NCBI GenBank assembly: GCA_903952145.1
Contig: CAJBES010000045.1
Span: 1-39,095, forward strand
Source of the DNA: an uncultured Opitutaceae bacterium
GTDB lineage: Bacteria > Verrucomicrobiota > Verrucomicrobiia > Opitutales > Opitutaceae
DNA: 39,095 nt
Reading direction: 5' to 3'
In this document: in pieces, positions 19,532 to 27,971 of the stretch
How positions within the stretch are numbered: position 1 is the first letter of the stretch
Layout: every line of letters starts with the position of its first letter
Notes under the pieces: generated by a model
The model's input: the letters and a program-made list of their open reading frames with translations, nothing else
Database searches by the model: none
What the model was told of the DNA's origin: nothing
Translations under genes and position numbers: made by a program

Positions 19532-19766
19532 GGGGAGAAATGGGTCATGAAGACATCACGTCCTGCGGGCGTGTAAACAAAATCAAGTGCCTTGCGCAGG
19601 TGACTGCCGGATGGGGAACGCCAATTTCCAGGTTTTTTGTTTTAGATCAGGAGGAGCGGGGGGCGGCGCGGCTCCAGTTTGGTCAAAACAAAGATCCTAT
19701 CCAAATTTAAAATCACCGGCCGCTTTTCCTTGCCCCCGGCTATTGGTCTTCAGCTACGCTGGGGCC

Positions 19767-22754
19767 ATGTTACGCCCCCGGCCGCTGCTGACCCTGTTTT
19801 ACCTTTGGATCTTTCTCTCCACCCAGGCGGCCTTTGCTGAAAAAAGACCGCTAACCCCACAGGATTACGACGGTTGGCGGAGCCTTGACACGCCGCTGCT
19901 CTCGCGGGACGGCCGCTGGCTGGCCTACGGCGATATGCCGCAGGTGGATGACGGGCACCTCGTCGTGCGTGACCTGGCCACCGGCCGGGAATACCACGAA
20001 GCTGCCGGCGCCCGGCCGCCCGCGCCCTTTCCCCCGCCACGCGTCGCCAACCCCGACGAGCCGCCGCCAGTCCGCGACCTGCGCATCACACTGACCAGCG
20101 ACAGCCTTTTTGCAGTCGCGTCCACGTTCCCCGCCAAAGCCGAGCTGGTGGCGGCACGGAAGCAAAAAAAGAAACCCGAGGAAATGCCCAGAAACGGCCT
20201 GCTTCTGCTCAAGCTCGCCACGGGCGAAGCTGTACGCGTGGCGGCGGTGAAAAACTTCCAAGTGCCCGCCCGCGGCGGCGCCTGGGTGGCATATCTGAAG
20301 GAGGCGGCGCCCAAGGAAGAGGCTGCCGAAGCCAAGACGGCAACCGTGGCGGAAAAAAAACCTGCCAAAAAGAAGAAAAAAAACGAAGCCACCAGGGCTC
20401 CGGCGCCTGCGCCGGACGATCCGAAGGCAGTAGAGGGCAAAGCTAGTCTTCCAGCGAAGAAAAAGCCTGTTTATGGCACCGATCTCGTGCTGCGCGACCT
20501 TGCGCGAGGCACCGAGCACGTGTTCGCCAACGTCGTCGAATATGCCTTGGCCCGCGATGGTCGCACCCTGCTTTTCACCGTTTCTTCCAAGGCCGCCACC
20601 GATAACGGTGTGTATGCCTTCACCCCCGGCGACCCCACCGGTCCCGTCGCCCTGCTCATCGGCCCGGGGCGCTATCTCAAGCTCGCGTGGGACCGCCAAC
20701 AGACGCAGGCGGCATGGGTTAGTGATCGCGACGACCACGCCGCCGCCGTGCCGCAGTTCAAGGCCTATCACTGGTTGCGGGGCTCCAGCACCACGGCCGC
20801 CGTCAGCGCCTCATTCCCCGCCGGCCTGCAGGTCAGCGACAAGGCTGCACCGGCCTTTTCCCGCGACGGCAGGAAACTCTATCTGGGCCTAGCCCCGGCA
20901 CCGAAAGCCGAGCCGGATCCCGCGGCGACCGCTGATCCCGAGGACAAGGTCACCGCCGACCTCTGGAGCACGCGCGATGACCATGTGCAGCCGATGCAGG
21001 AAGTGCGCGCTACGGAGGAGCGCAACCGCAGCTATCGCGGGGTGCTCGACCTCGCCACCGGTGTCTACACCCAGCTGGCCGATGTCACACTGCCGACGGT
21101 CACCTTGAGTGATGACGGCACCCGGGCACTCGGCTTCGACGACCGGCCCTACCGCCGCCAGGTGGAATACGACAACCATTATAGCGACATTCTTCTGGTC
21201 GACACCACCACGGGAGAACGCCGCCGAGTGCTGACGGCGCTGGCCGGCAGCTCGCGCGGCGGGCCCTCCCTGGACTGGTCACCCGACGGCCGGTGGGCGG
21301 TTTATTACCACGACCGGCAATGGCATTTGCTCAACACCACTACCGGCGTGACCCGGACTCTTACGGCCTCGCTGCCGGTCGCTTTCGCCAAGGAGGACCA
21401 CGACTTGCCGGAGCCTGCACCCAGCTACGGCTGGGCGGGCTGGACCGGCGACAGCGCCTCGCTTTTGGTTTATGACCGCTTTGATGTCTGGCGTTTGTTC
21501 ACGGACGGGCGGTCGTCGGTCAACCTGACCCAAGGGGCCGGCCGCGCCGGGCACATCACGCTGCGCGTGCAAAACATCGAACCGCGTGAAGAGGACGACG
21601 AGACGCGCGGCATTAACCCGGCCAAACCGCTGGTATTGCGCGGTGAATGCGAGGAAACGCGCGCCACCGGTTTCTACCGGACCACCTTCGCCGCCGACGG
21701 TCCGCCGCAACGCCTGCTCTGGGGTGACTGCCATCACGTCTACGCCGGCCGGGCCCTCGGCGCCGACGTGCTGCTGGTCACGGTCGCACGGTTCGACGAA
21801 TTCCCCGACGTGCACACCACCGATGCCTCGTTCGCCAGCCTGAAGAAAGTCTCCGCCTTGGGGGCGCAACTCGAGCCATTCAAGTGGGGCCGGGCGGAGT
21901 TGATGGCTTATACCAACACCGACGGCGTCCCGCTCCGGGCCGCGCTCATCAAACCGGCGGATTTCGACCCGGCGAAAAAATATCCGCTGCTCGTCTACAT
22001 CTACGAACGCCTCTCCCAGACCGTGCATCGGTTCAACCCCCCGACACCCGGTCAAAACATCAGTTTTCCCCACTACGCCAGCAACGGTTACCTCGTGCTG
22101 CTGCCCGACATCGTTTACACCGAGGGACAGCCGGGACAAAGCGCGCTGAAATGTGTGCTGCCGGCGGTGGACGCCGTGGTGGCGCAAGGCAGCGTTAATG
22201 AGACGGCCATCGGCATCCAGGGTCACTCCTGGGGCGGCTACCAGATCGCCTACCTGATCACACAGACAAACCGGTTCCGTGCCGCCGAGGCGGGAGCGCC
22301 GGTCGGCAACATGACCAGTGCCTACTCCGGCATCCGTTGGGGTCCCGGTCTGCCACGCCAGTTTCAGTATGAGCAGACGCAGAGCCGCATCGGTCTGCCG
22401 CTCACCGATGCGCCGGAGCGCTATTTGGCTAACTCGCCGGTCTTTCACATCAAAAACGTGCAGACCCCGCTTTTGATCCTGCACAACGACCATGACGACG
22501 CCGTGCCGTGGGAGCAGGGCATCGAACTTTTCCTTGCGCTCCGCCGCCACGGCAAGTCCGCGTGGTTCTTCAATTACAACCAGGAACTGCACGGATTGCG
22601 CCGCCGGGCCGACCAGCAGGATTATACCCTTCGCCTGTGGCAGTTCTTTGACCACTATCTGCGGGGCGCACCGGCTCCCGTCTGGATGGAAAAGGGCATT
22701 CCCTACCTCGACCGCGACCAGGAAAAATTGCACTTCAACGCCCGGCCCGAATGA
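19767..22754 (+). CDS. S9 family peptidase (prolyl oligopeptidase-like), exported
   Basis: A 995-residue serine peptidase. Residues 1-24 form a signal peptide (MLRPRPLLTLFYLWIFLSTQAAFA). A long beta-propeller region follows, then a C-terminal alpha/beta-hydrolase domain. The catalytic triad is visible as Ser821 in GHSWGGYQ, Asp910 in HNDHDDAVP and His942 in QELHGLRRR. Such enzymes cleave short peptides, here probably in the periplasm. A lysine/alanine/proline-rich, low-complexity insertion at about residues 180-235 interrupts the propeller and is encoded by two runs of eight A. The ATG at 19767 is chosen because the signal peptide starts there; the frame is open for another 60 residues upstream without meaning. 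The next gene starts 4 bases after its stop. Confidence 0.93.
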   Translation: MLRPRPLLTLFYLWIFLSTQAAFAEKRPLTPQDYDGWRSLDTPLLSRDGRWLAYGDMPQVDDGHLVVRDLATGREYHEAAGARPPAPFPPPRVANPDEPPPVRDLRITLTSDSLFAVASTFPAKAELVAARKQKKKPEEMPRNGLLLLKLATGEAVRVAAVKNFQVPARGGAWVAYLKEAAPKEEAAEAKTATVAEKKPAKKKKKNEATRAPAPAPDDPKAVEGKASLPAKKKPVYGTDLVLRDLARGTEHVFANVVEYALARDGRTLLFTVSSKAATDNGVYAFTPGDPTGPVALLIGPGRYLKLAWDRQQTQAAWVSDRDDHAAAVPQFKAYHWLRGSSTTAAVSASFPAGLQVSDKAAPAFSRDGRKLYLGLAPAPKAEPDPAATADPEDKVTADLWSTRDDHVQPMQEVRATEERNRSYRGVLDLATGVYTQLADVTLPTVTLSDDGTRALGFDDRPYRRQVEYDNHYSDILLVDTTTGERRRVLTALAGSSRGGPSLDWSPDGRWAVYYHDRQWHLLNTTTGVTRTLTASLPVAFAKEDHDLPEPAPSYGWAGWTGDSASLLVYDRFDVWRLFTDGRSSVNLTQGAGRAGHITLRVQNIEPREEDDETRGINPAKPLVLRGECEETRATGFYRTTFAADGPPQRLLWGDCHHVYAGRALGADVLLVTVARFDEFPDVHTTDASFASLKKVSALGAQLEPFKWGRAELMAYTNTDGVPLRAALIKPADFDPAKKYPLLVYIYERLSQTVHRFNPPTPGQNISFPHYASNGYLVLLPDIVYTEGQPGQSALKCVLPAVDAVVAQGSVNETAIGIQGHSWGGYQIAYLITQTNRFRAAEAGAPVGNMTSAYSGIRWGPGLPRQFQYEQTQSRIGLPLTDAPERYLANSPVFHIKNVQTPLLILHNDHDDAVPWEQGIELFLALRRHGKSAWFFNYNQELHGLRRRADQQDYTLRLWQFFDHYLRGAPAPVWMEKGIPYLDRDQEKLHFNARPE

Positions 22755-22758
22755 TCCC

Positions 22759-23235
22759 ATGAGCAAACGCGCCGCCATCATCAAATGCCTCCTGGGCGGG
22801 TTCGCCGTCCTGCTGCTCGGTTCCCAATTTTTCCGGCCGGAGAAAAACCTCTCGCCCGGCGGTCCCGGGCCCGACGACCTCACCGTGTTGCGGCCCCCGT
22901 CGGCAGAGGTCAAGGCGGTGTTGCAACGCGCGTGTTACGACTGCCACTCAAACCACACGCGCTACCCGTGGTACGCCGAGGTGCAGCCCATCGCCTGGTG
23001 GCTGGCCCACCACGTCAAGGAGGGGAAAAGCCACTTCAATTTCTCCACGTTCGGCACCTATTCGGCCAAGCGCCAGGCGCGGAAACTCGGCGAACTGCTG
23101 GATGAGGTTGAGGAAGGCAATATGCCCTTGACCTCCTACAAACTGGCCCACGCCGAGGCGCGCCTCACCCCGGCCGAAACCAAGGCGCTCATGGATTGGG
23201 CGGCCGCCGGGCGTGACAACCTGCCGGCGCGGTAG
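22759..23235 (+). CDS. Haem-binding domain protein, membrane-anchored
   Basis: A 158-residue protein. An N-terminal hydrophobic segment (residues 6-24) anchors or exports it. A single c-type haem motif follows, Cys59-Tyr-Asp-Cys62-His63 in ACYDCHSNHTRYPWYAEVQP, which matches the small Haem_bd domain family. EEGNMPLTSYKLAHAEARLTPAETKALMDWA at the C-terminus is also typical. It probably carries covalently attached haem outside the cytoplasmic membrane; its partner in electron transfer is unknown. The ATG begins 4 bases after the S9 peptidase stop, so translation of the two genes is likely coupled, though no functional link is established. A strong hairpin follows the gene. Confidence 0.9.
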   Translation: MSKRAAIIKCLLGGFAVLLLGSQFFRPEKNLSPGGPGPDDLTVLRPPSAEVKAVLQRACYDCHSNHTRYPWYAEVQPIAWWLAHHVKEGKSHFNFSTFGTYSAKRQARKLGELLDEVEEGNMPLTSYKLAHAEARLTPAETKALMDWAAAGRDNLPAR

Positions 23236-23243
23236 CCTGCCGA

Positions 23244-23300
23244 GAGAAGTGCGGACGGCCCGCCATTCAGCCCAAAACGGTCGGGCTGTCCGCGTTTCTC
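23244..23300 (+). terminator. Long-stem hairpin terminator after haem-binding gene
   Basis: A 19-base left arm (23244-23262, GAGAAGTGCGGACGGCCCG) pairs with 23282-23300 (CGGGCTGTCCGCGTTTCTC), with three positions paired only as G-U in RNA. The loop is 19 bases. It begins 9 bases after the haem-binding stop and is followed by CTTTCCC, so it likely ends the S9 peptidase/haem transcript. Confidence 0.65.
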
Positions 23301-23352
23301 CTTTCCCACGCTCGCGTTGCCTCACGCGGTCACTTTACCTTTCCGCGCATTT

Positions 23353-24426
23353 ATGGAAACCCAAGCCCTGCGCTACGCCGTCATTGGTGCCGGCGGCATC
23401 GCCCATTATCACCTCAACGATATCCTGGCCAAACCAGGTGTAACGCTGGTCGGCATCGCGGATCCCGCCGACCCGAAACACTGGCGGGTGCCCGCCTTGC
23501 ACCAGACCGTGCCGCGTTTTACCGACGCAGAAATCATGCTACGCGAGACCCGACCCGATCTGGTCTCCATCTGTACGCCGAACAAATTTCACCATCCCTG
23601 CACGCTGCTCGCGCTCCGGCATGGGGCGCATGTCACCTGCGAGAAACCACTCGCCCTGACCGTCGCCGAGGCAGAAGCGATGGAGTCAGCGCGGGCCGCC
23701 GCCGGCAAACTCGGCGGTATCAACTTCTCCTACCGCAACAATGCCGCCTTCCGTTTCGCGCGCGAACTCATCGCCAGTGGTGAACTCGGCCGGTTGCTCC
23801 GCGTGAACACCGTTTACCTGCAAAGCTTCCTCGGTGCTCCCGCCACGCCGCACACGTGGCGCAATGACGCCACGCTTGCCGGTTTCGGCGCCCTCGGCGA
23901 CCTCGGCGTGCACATGATTGACGGCGTCTGGTTTCTCACCGGCCTCGTCTACCGCCGCGTCGTCGGGCTGGCGCAGACGCTCATCCCGGAAAAAACCGAT
24001 GCCGGCGGCATCTTGCGCCCGGTGACAACCGACACCAATGCCACTTGGCTTGCCGAACTCACCGGCGGCGTGGTCGCGACTTTTGAGACCACGCAGATCG
24101 CACCCGGCTACGGTAATTTTTTCCGCATCGAGATCTCCGGCGAACGCGGCACCCTCGCCGTGCACTCGGATTTTCCGGAGGACATCTGGCTGCGTGCCGG
24201 GGCCACCCTCACGAAATACGCGACCTGGAAGACCGACGTGCCGCAACAGAAGCTGCCGACGGATTTCATCGGCCGCGGTGCCCCCGCCACTCCCGGCGCC
24301 ATCGTGCATGCTATCCGCGGCGAGAAAGTCGATTATCCCACCTTCGCCGACGGCCTGCGCGCCCAGCGTGTGCTGGGCGCGATCCTCGACTCAATGCAGT
24401 CGGGCGCGTGGCAGGCGGTGAATTGA
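23353..24426 (+). CDS. Gfo/Idh/MocA family NAD(P)-dependent oxidoreductase
   Basis: A 357-residue dehydrogenase. The N-terminal Rossmann fold shows YAVIGAGGIAHYHLNDIL, then the conserved CEKPLALTVAEAEAME carrying the family EKP lysine. The C-terminal alpha/beta domain contains GALGDLGVHMID, which holds the usual G-D-x-G-x-H-x-x-D catalytic pattern. Substrates in this family are sugars, inositols or related polyols, so it fits the carbohydrate theme of the window; the actual substrate cannot be assigned. The ATG at 23353 (METQALRYAVIGAG) is preferred over 23317, whose 12 added residues are not conserved. It stands alone between two hairpin- or palindrome-containing spacers. Confidence 0.92.
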   Translation: METQALRYAVIGAGGIAHYHLNDILAKPGVTLVGIADPADPKHWRVPALHQTVPRFTDAEIMLRETRPDLVSICTPNKFHHPCTLLALRHGAHVTCEKPLALTVAEAEAMESARAAAGKLGGINFSYRNNAAFRFARELIASGELGRLLRVNTVYLQSFLGAPATPHTWRNDATLAGFGALGDLGVHMIDGVWFLTGLVYRRVVGLAQTLIPEKTDAGGILRPVTTDTNATWLAELTGGVVATFETTQIAPGYGNFFRIEISGERGTLAVHSDFPEDIWLRAGATLTKYATWKTDVPQQKLPTDFIGRGAPATPGAIVHAIRGEKVDYPTFADGLRAQRVLGAILDSMQSGAWQAVN

Positions 24427-24493
24427 ACCAGTTTTGCCAAGGGCGCGCCCGGTTTTCGTCCGTTGAAATTTCAGCCGTTGGGGCTCCCCGGCG

Positions 24494-24505
24494 GAGTTGC
24501 AACTC
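24494..24505. promoter_or_regulatory. 12-bp perfect palindrome upstream of DUF2007 gene
   Basis: GAGTTGCAACTC is a perfect palindrome 33 bases before the ATG at 24539. Its size and position suit a binding site for a dimeric regulator or a small hairpin. No -35/-10 pair is evident beside it. The role is inference. Confidence 0.4.
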
Positions 24506-24538
24506 GCCAGTTGTCGACTGTCAGACTTGACTGCCGCC

Positions 24539-24781
24539 ATGACTACCATCGCCCAATGCGCCTCGATCGACGAGGCGCTGCTACTCAAGTCGATGCTGGA
24601 AGGCAATGGGATCGCCGCCTTTGTGCCGGATGAATTGACCGCGCAGACCGCCCCGCCTTATCTGTTCGCCGGCAGCGGTGTGCGCGTGCAGGTGGAGGAT
24701 GAGCAGGCCGAGACTGCGCTCTCACTGATCGCCACGGCCGGCCATGACGGCAGCGGAACTGAACCGCCGGACACCGGGTGA
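24539..24781 (+). CDS. DUF2007 small protein (putative signal transducing protein)
   Basis: An 80-residue protein: MTTIAQCASIDEALLLKSMLEGNGIAAFVPDELTAQ, followed by GSGVRVQVEDEQAETALSLI. This matches the DUF2007 ferredoxin-like small domain, whose pattern is a strand, an x-EAxLLKxxLEGxGI helix and a VRVxVxxED-A segment. The family has no established function despite its signal-transduction label. The ATG at 24539 begins the conserved domain exactly; an upstream in-frame start at 24497 overlaps the palindrome and adds non-conserved residues. It is on the same strand as the genes on both sides, with an 86-base gap to the lipoprotein gene. Confidence 0.85.
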   Translation: MTTIAQCASIDEALLLKSMLEGNGIAAFVPDELTAQTAPPYLFAGSGVRVQVEDEQAETALSLIATAGHDGSGTEPPDTG

Positions 24782-24867
24782 ATATTTAGCGATAGTTCAC
24801 GCCTTGTTTCCCACGCCGTCCGGTCTGTGCAGCTTGCACCCCCGGCCCAATTCGCCAAGCTGACCGC

Positions 24868-25518
24868 ATGCAACGCTCACTTCTTACCCTTCTGCTGACT
24901 GGTCTCGTGTTCGCTGCCGGCTGTTCCTCCACCTATTATGGCGCCATGGAAAAGATGGGTTACGCCAAGCGCGACATCCTTGTTTCCCGGGTGGAGAAGG
25001 CCCGCGACGCCCAAGAGGAGGTCAAGGTCGAGTTTGCCGATGCGCTCCAGGCTTTTCTGGCGGTCACGAAGGCGGACGGGGGTGAGCTGAAACAGAAATA
25101 CGACACGCTCAGCGCCCGGTTCAAGCAGAGTGAGGCGGCGGCGCAAAAGGTCCGTGACCGTATCACCGCCATCGAGTCCGTCGGCGAAGCGCTGCTTGAG
25201 GAATGGGGCAATGAACTCGGCCAATATAGCAGTGCCGAGCTCCGGGCGCGCAGCCAGGAGCAACTCGCCGCGACCCGCAACCGCTACACCACCCTGCTCG
25301 CCACCATGCACCGCGCCGCCGCGCGCATGGAGCCCGTCCTCGTCATCTACCGGGACCAGGTGCTCTATCTGAAACATAACCTCAACGCCCAGGCGCTGCG
25401 TGCACTCGACGCCAACGCCCGCACCCTCCAGGGTGACATCTCCCGGCTCATCGCCGAGATGGAACAATCCATCCGTGAGGCGGACGCTTTCATCCGCGGT
25501 CTCGAACAGTCGCCATGA
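24868..25518 (+). CDS. DUF2959 lipoprotein
   Basis: A 216-residue protein with a lipoprotein signal: MQRSLLTLLLTGLVFAAGC with the lipobox cysteine at 19. The mature part is almost wholly helical and charged, with YYGAMEKMGYAKRDILVSRVEKARDAQEEVKVEFADALQAF, the DUF2959 signature, and likely coiled coils (about residues 60-100 and 175-210). The function is unknown. It would sit on the periplasmic side of a membrane. Its stop codon overlaps the ATG of the CorC-type transporter (ATGA, 25515-25518), so the two are translationally coupled and may act in the same envelope process; that is inference. Confidence 0.88.
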   Translation: MQRSLLTLLLTGLVFAAGCSSTYYGAMEKMGYAKRDILVSRVEKARDAQEEVKVEFADALQAFLAVTKADGGELKQKYDTLSARFKQSEAAAQKVRDRITAIESVGEALLEEWGNELGQYSSAELRARSQEQLAATRNRYTTLLATMHRAAARMEPVLVIYRDQVLYLKHNLNAQALRALDANARTLQGDISRLIAEMEQSIREADAFIRGLEQSP

Positions 25519-26816
25519 AAGGCAGCGCCACCGAAATCTTCATCATCTTTCTGCTGCTGCTGGCCAATGGCCTTTTTGCCATGGCCGAGATAGCGGTGGT
25601 CTCCTCCCGCAAAGGCCGCCTCAAAAAACTGGCCGACGAGGGCTCGGCGAAGGCGAAGGCCGCACTGGCGCTGGCGCTGGAACCGACCCGTTTCCTTTCC
25701 ACGGTGCAAATCGGCATCACTCTGGTTGGGATTCTGGCCGGTGCCTACGGCGGCGCCACCTACGCCGACAAGGTGGCAGCCATGGTCGCGCGGTTGCCGG
25801 CATTGGAGCCATACAGCCATGCGATCGGCCTGTTTTTGGTGGTCGGTGCCATCACATATTTCACCCTCGTTTTTGGTGAACTCGTGCCCAAGCGCGCCGC
25901 GCTGAACAATCCCGAGCGCAAGGCCATGTTGGTTGCCGGTCCGATGAACGCGGTATCGCGTCTTGCCTCACCTTTCGTCTGGTTGCTCACTTTCTCCACC
26001 AATCTTGTGCTCAAGGTGCTCGGCCTCAACCGGGAGCCGGAGGTTCCGCCTTCCGAGGAAGAGGTTTCCCATCTCATCGAACAGGGGACCACCGCGGGTG
26101 TCTTTCACAAGTCCGAGCGCGCGATGGTCGAGGGCGTGCTGCGACTCGATGAGCGCCCGGTCACAGACATCATGACCCGCCGCAACCGCGTCGTCTGGCT
26201 CAACATCGCCGACCCCGACGAAGTGAACTGGCGCAAGATCGTCGCGAGCGGCCATTCGCATTTCCCGGTCTACGAGGGCACGCGTGACAACGTGCTCGGT
26301 CTGGTGGCGGTGAAGGCGCTCTGGGCCAACGCCGCGATCGGCTTGGAAAGCCGCCTGCGCAACCACCTCACCCCGCCGCTGTTCGTGCCAGAAACCATCA
26401 ACGCCGTGCAGTTGCTCGAGACCTTCAAGAAGTCCGGCAAGCACCTAGCCCTCGTCACCGACGAGTTTGGCGGCATCCAGGGCCTCGTCTCGCTCATCGA
26501 CGTGATGGAGGCCATCGTCGGTGATCTGCCCGAACCCGGCGACCGGCGCGGTCCCGACGCGGCGCAGCGCGAGGACGGCTCGTGGCTGGTGGATGGCGCG
26601 ATGGCCGTAGCGGATCTGCAACGCCGTTTTATCCTCGGGCCGTTGCCGCGCGAAAACGAAGAGGCTTACGCAACGCTCGGTGGCTTTGTCCTCGACCGGC
26701 TGGGTCATATTCCGCGCCCTGGCGAAGCGTTCGCATGGGGCGGCTGGCGTTTCGAGGTCATGGACATGGACCGCAACCGCGTGGACAAGGTGCTGGTTGC
26801 TCCGGCGAAGAAGTAG
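25515..26816 (+). CDS. Hemolysin/CorC-type membrane transporter (CNNM family)
   Basis: A 433-residue membrane protein. The N-terminal DUF21 (CNNM) transmembrane domain (about residues 1-190) has IFLLLLANGLFAMAEIAVVSSRKGRLKKLADEG and FGELVPKRAALNNPE. Next comes SEEEVSHLIEQGTTAGVFHKSERAMVEGVLRLDERPVTDIMTRR, the linker into a CBS pair (about 210-340, with HSHFPVYEG and ALVTDEFGGIQGLVSLIDVMEAIVGDL). A C-terminal CorC_HlyC domain ends the protein (about 355-430). Relatives export Mg2+ or Co2+, or are simply called hemolysin-like; ion transport is the better supported role. It overlaps the DUF2959 gene by 4 bases and is convergent with URO-D-like C. Confidence 0.93.
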   Translation: MKGSATEIFIIFLLLLANGLFAMAEIAVVSSRKGRLKKLADEGSAKAKAALALALEPTRFLSTVQIGITLVGILAGAYGGATYADKVAAMVARLPALEPYSHAIGLFLVVGAITYFTLVFGELVPKRAALNNPERKAMLVAGPMNAVSRLASPFVWLLTFSTNLVLKVLGLNREPEVPPSEEEVSHLIEQGTTAGVFHKSERAMVEGVLRLDERPVTDIMTRRNRVVWLNIADPDEVNWRKIVASGHSHFPVYEGTRDNVLGLVAVKALWANAAIGLESRLRNHLTPPLFVPETINAVQLLETFKKSGKHLALVTDEFGGIQGLVSLIDVMEAIVGDLPEPGDRRGPDAAQREDGSWLVDGAMAVADLQRRFILGPLPRENEEAYATLGGFVLDRLGHIPRPGEAFAWGGWRFEVMDMDRNRVDKVLVAPAKK

Positions 26817-26825
26817 GCCGGCGGT

Positions 26826-27914
26826 TCAGCGCACGACCATCTCCCGCAGCCGCGTGGCGTAGTGGCGAAAATTCGGCCAGGAGACATCCGGCGGCACGTG
26901 GTGGTCGAGATCGGGGATGTAGCGTCCGCTCTCCAGCGCCGGGCGGATGCGCTCCAACTCGGCGTCGATCGCCGCCGGGCCGAGCGCGAGAGCCCGCTTG
27001 TCGATGCCACCCATCAGCGCCAGTCCGGGGTATTTTTTCCGGAAGATATTCACATCCGCCCCGGCCGCAGCCTCCATGGGAAAGAGCAGATTCACACCCG
27101 TCTCCAGCATGGGCGGCACAATGAGGTCGGGCTGGCCGTCGGTATCCACCGAGAGCACCGGGATATCGTGGGCCTGCGCAAAGGCGCGGATGCGCCGGTA
27201 GCACGGCGCGATGAATTCACGCCAGTGCGCCGGTGAGATGAGCGGGCCCTGTTTGCCGCACATGTCCTCCCAGAGGTGAATGACATCCACCCGCACCTCG
27301 CGCACCACCCGGCCGAAGACTTCCAGCCACAGCGTGGTGAGATGATCCATGATCTCGTGCACCCAGTCGGGTTCCGCGCAAAATGCGACGAGACATTCCT
27401 CGTCGCCCAGCAGCCAGCGCAGCGTGCCGAAGCTGCCGGTGTCGGGAAAGGTGCCGAGTTGGATCGGGATGCCCGCCGCCATCCACGCCCGCGCCTGCTC
27501 GCGCCAGTCACCCGCGAGGCGGCGCGGGTCGGCGGGATCCAGCCTCTCGTCGCGATAGCGCGCCCAGTCCGTGCGGGTCTTCACCGGCCAGTCGATGAAC
27601 TCCGACATGCCTTCGTCGCCCTTGAGATTGCGGCGTTTGATGCCCCAGCTGTCGAGGTAGGTGACGGAGTCGGCATCCTCCGCGACCTTCATACTGAAGT
27701 CCGGCAACGGTCCGAGCTTCACCGGGACCACTTTCCAAACTTCATCCGCGCCGAAATGCGCCCGGACGTCGGCGAATGACTTGAAATCCGCCGGCAGGCC
27801 CTCGCGTTGCCAGCGCTCCCAGGTGGCGTTCCAAATCCACCAATACAACCAATAGGGCGCCCGATCCCGGGGCCGGTCGAACACGGTGGCAAGGAAGCGC
27901 TCGCGATGCGTCAT
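26826..27914 (-). CDS. URO-D family protein C (no HxC metal motif)
   Basis: About 362 residues, URO-D fold, beginning MTHRERFLATVFDRPRDRAPYW. The ATG at 27914 is preferred to one at 27941 because MTxRERFLA is the usual family start. The central HLWEDMCGKQGPLISPAHWREFIAPCYRRI is the conserved URO-D-like stretch. Where proteins A and B have HxC, this one reads VLSVDTDGQPD (Asp257-Thr-Asp259), so a zinc or methyltransferase site of that kind is missing. It ends with IPDLDHHVPPDVSWPNFRHYATRLREMV, the substrate-loop region of the group. It lies 57 bases downstream of the secreted beta-propeller gene on the same strand, probably one transcription unit. It is convergent with the CorC-type gene (9-base gap). 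Confidence 0.83.
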   Translation of the reverse strand: MTHRERFLATVFDRPRDRAPYWLYWWIWNATWERWQREGLPADFKSFADVRAHFGADEVWKVVPVKLGPLPDFSMKVAEDADSVTYLDSWGIKRRNLKGDEGMSEFIDWPVKTRTDWARYRDERLDPADPRRLAGDWREQARAWMAAGIPIQLGTFPDTGSFGTLRWLLGDEECLVAFCAEPDWVHEIMDHLTTLWLEVFGRVVREVRVDVIHLWEDMCGKQGPLISPAHWREFIAPCYRRIRAFAQAHDIPVLSVDTDGQPDLIVPPMLETGVNLLFPMEAAAGADVNIFRKKYPGLALMGGIDKRALALGPAAIDAELERIRPALESGRYIPDLDHHVPPDVSWPNFRHYATRLREMVVR

Positions 27915-27971
27915 GGTTGTTCCGTTTTTCCTAGGTTCCACTTTGGCGGGAGAGAAAGCCTGTGAAAAAAG

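Noticed and set aside
21279-22913. A 544-codon minus-strand frame
   Set aside because: Antisense to the catalytic half of the S9 peptidase, with no domain of its own.
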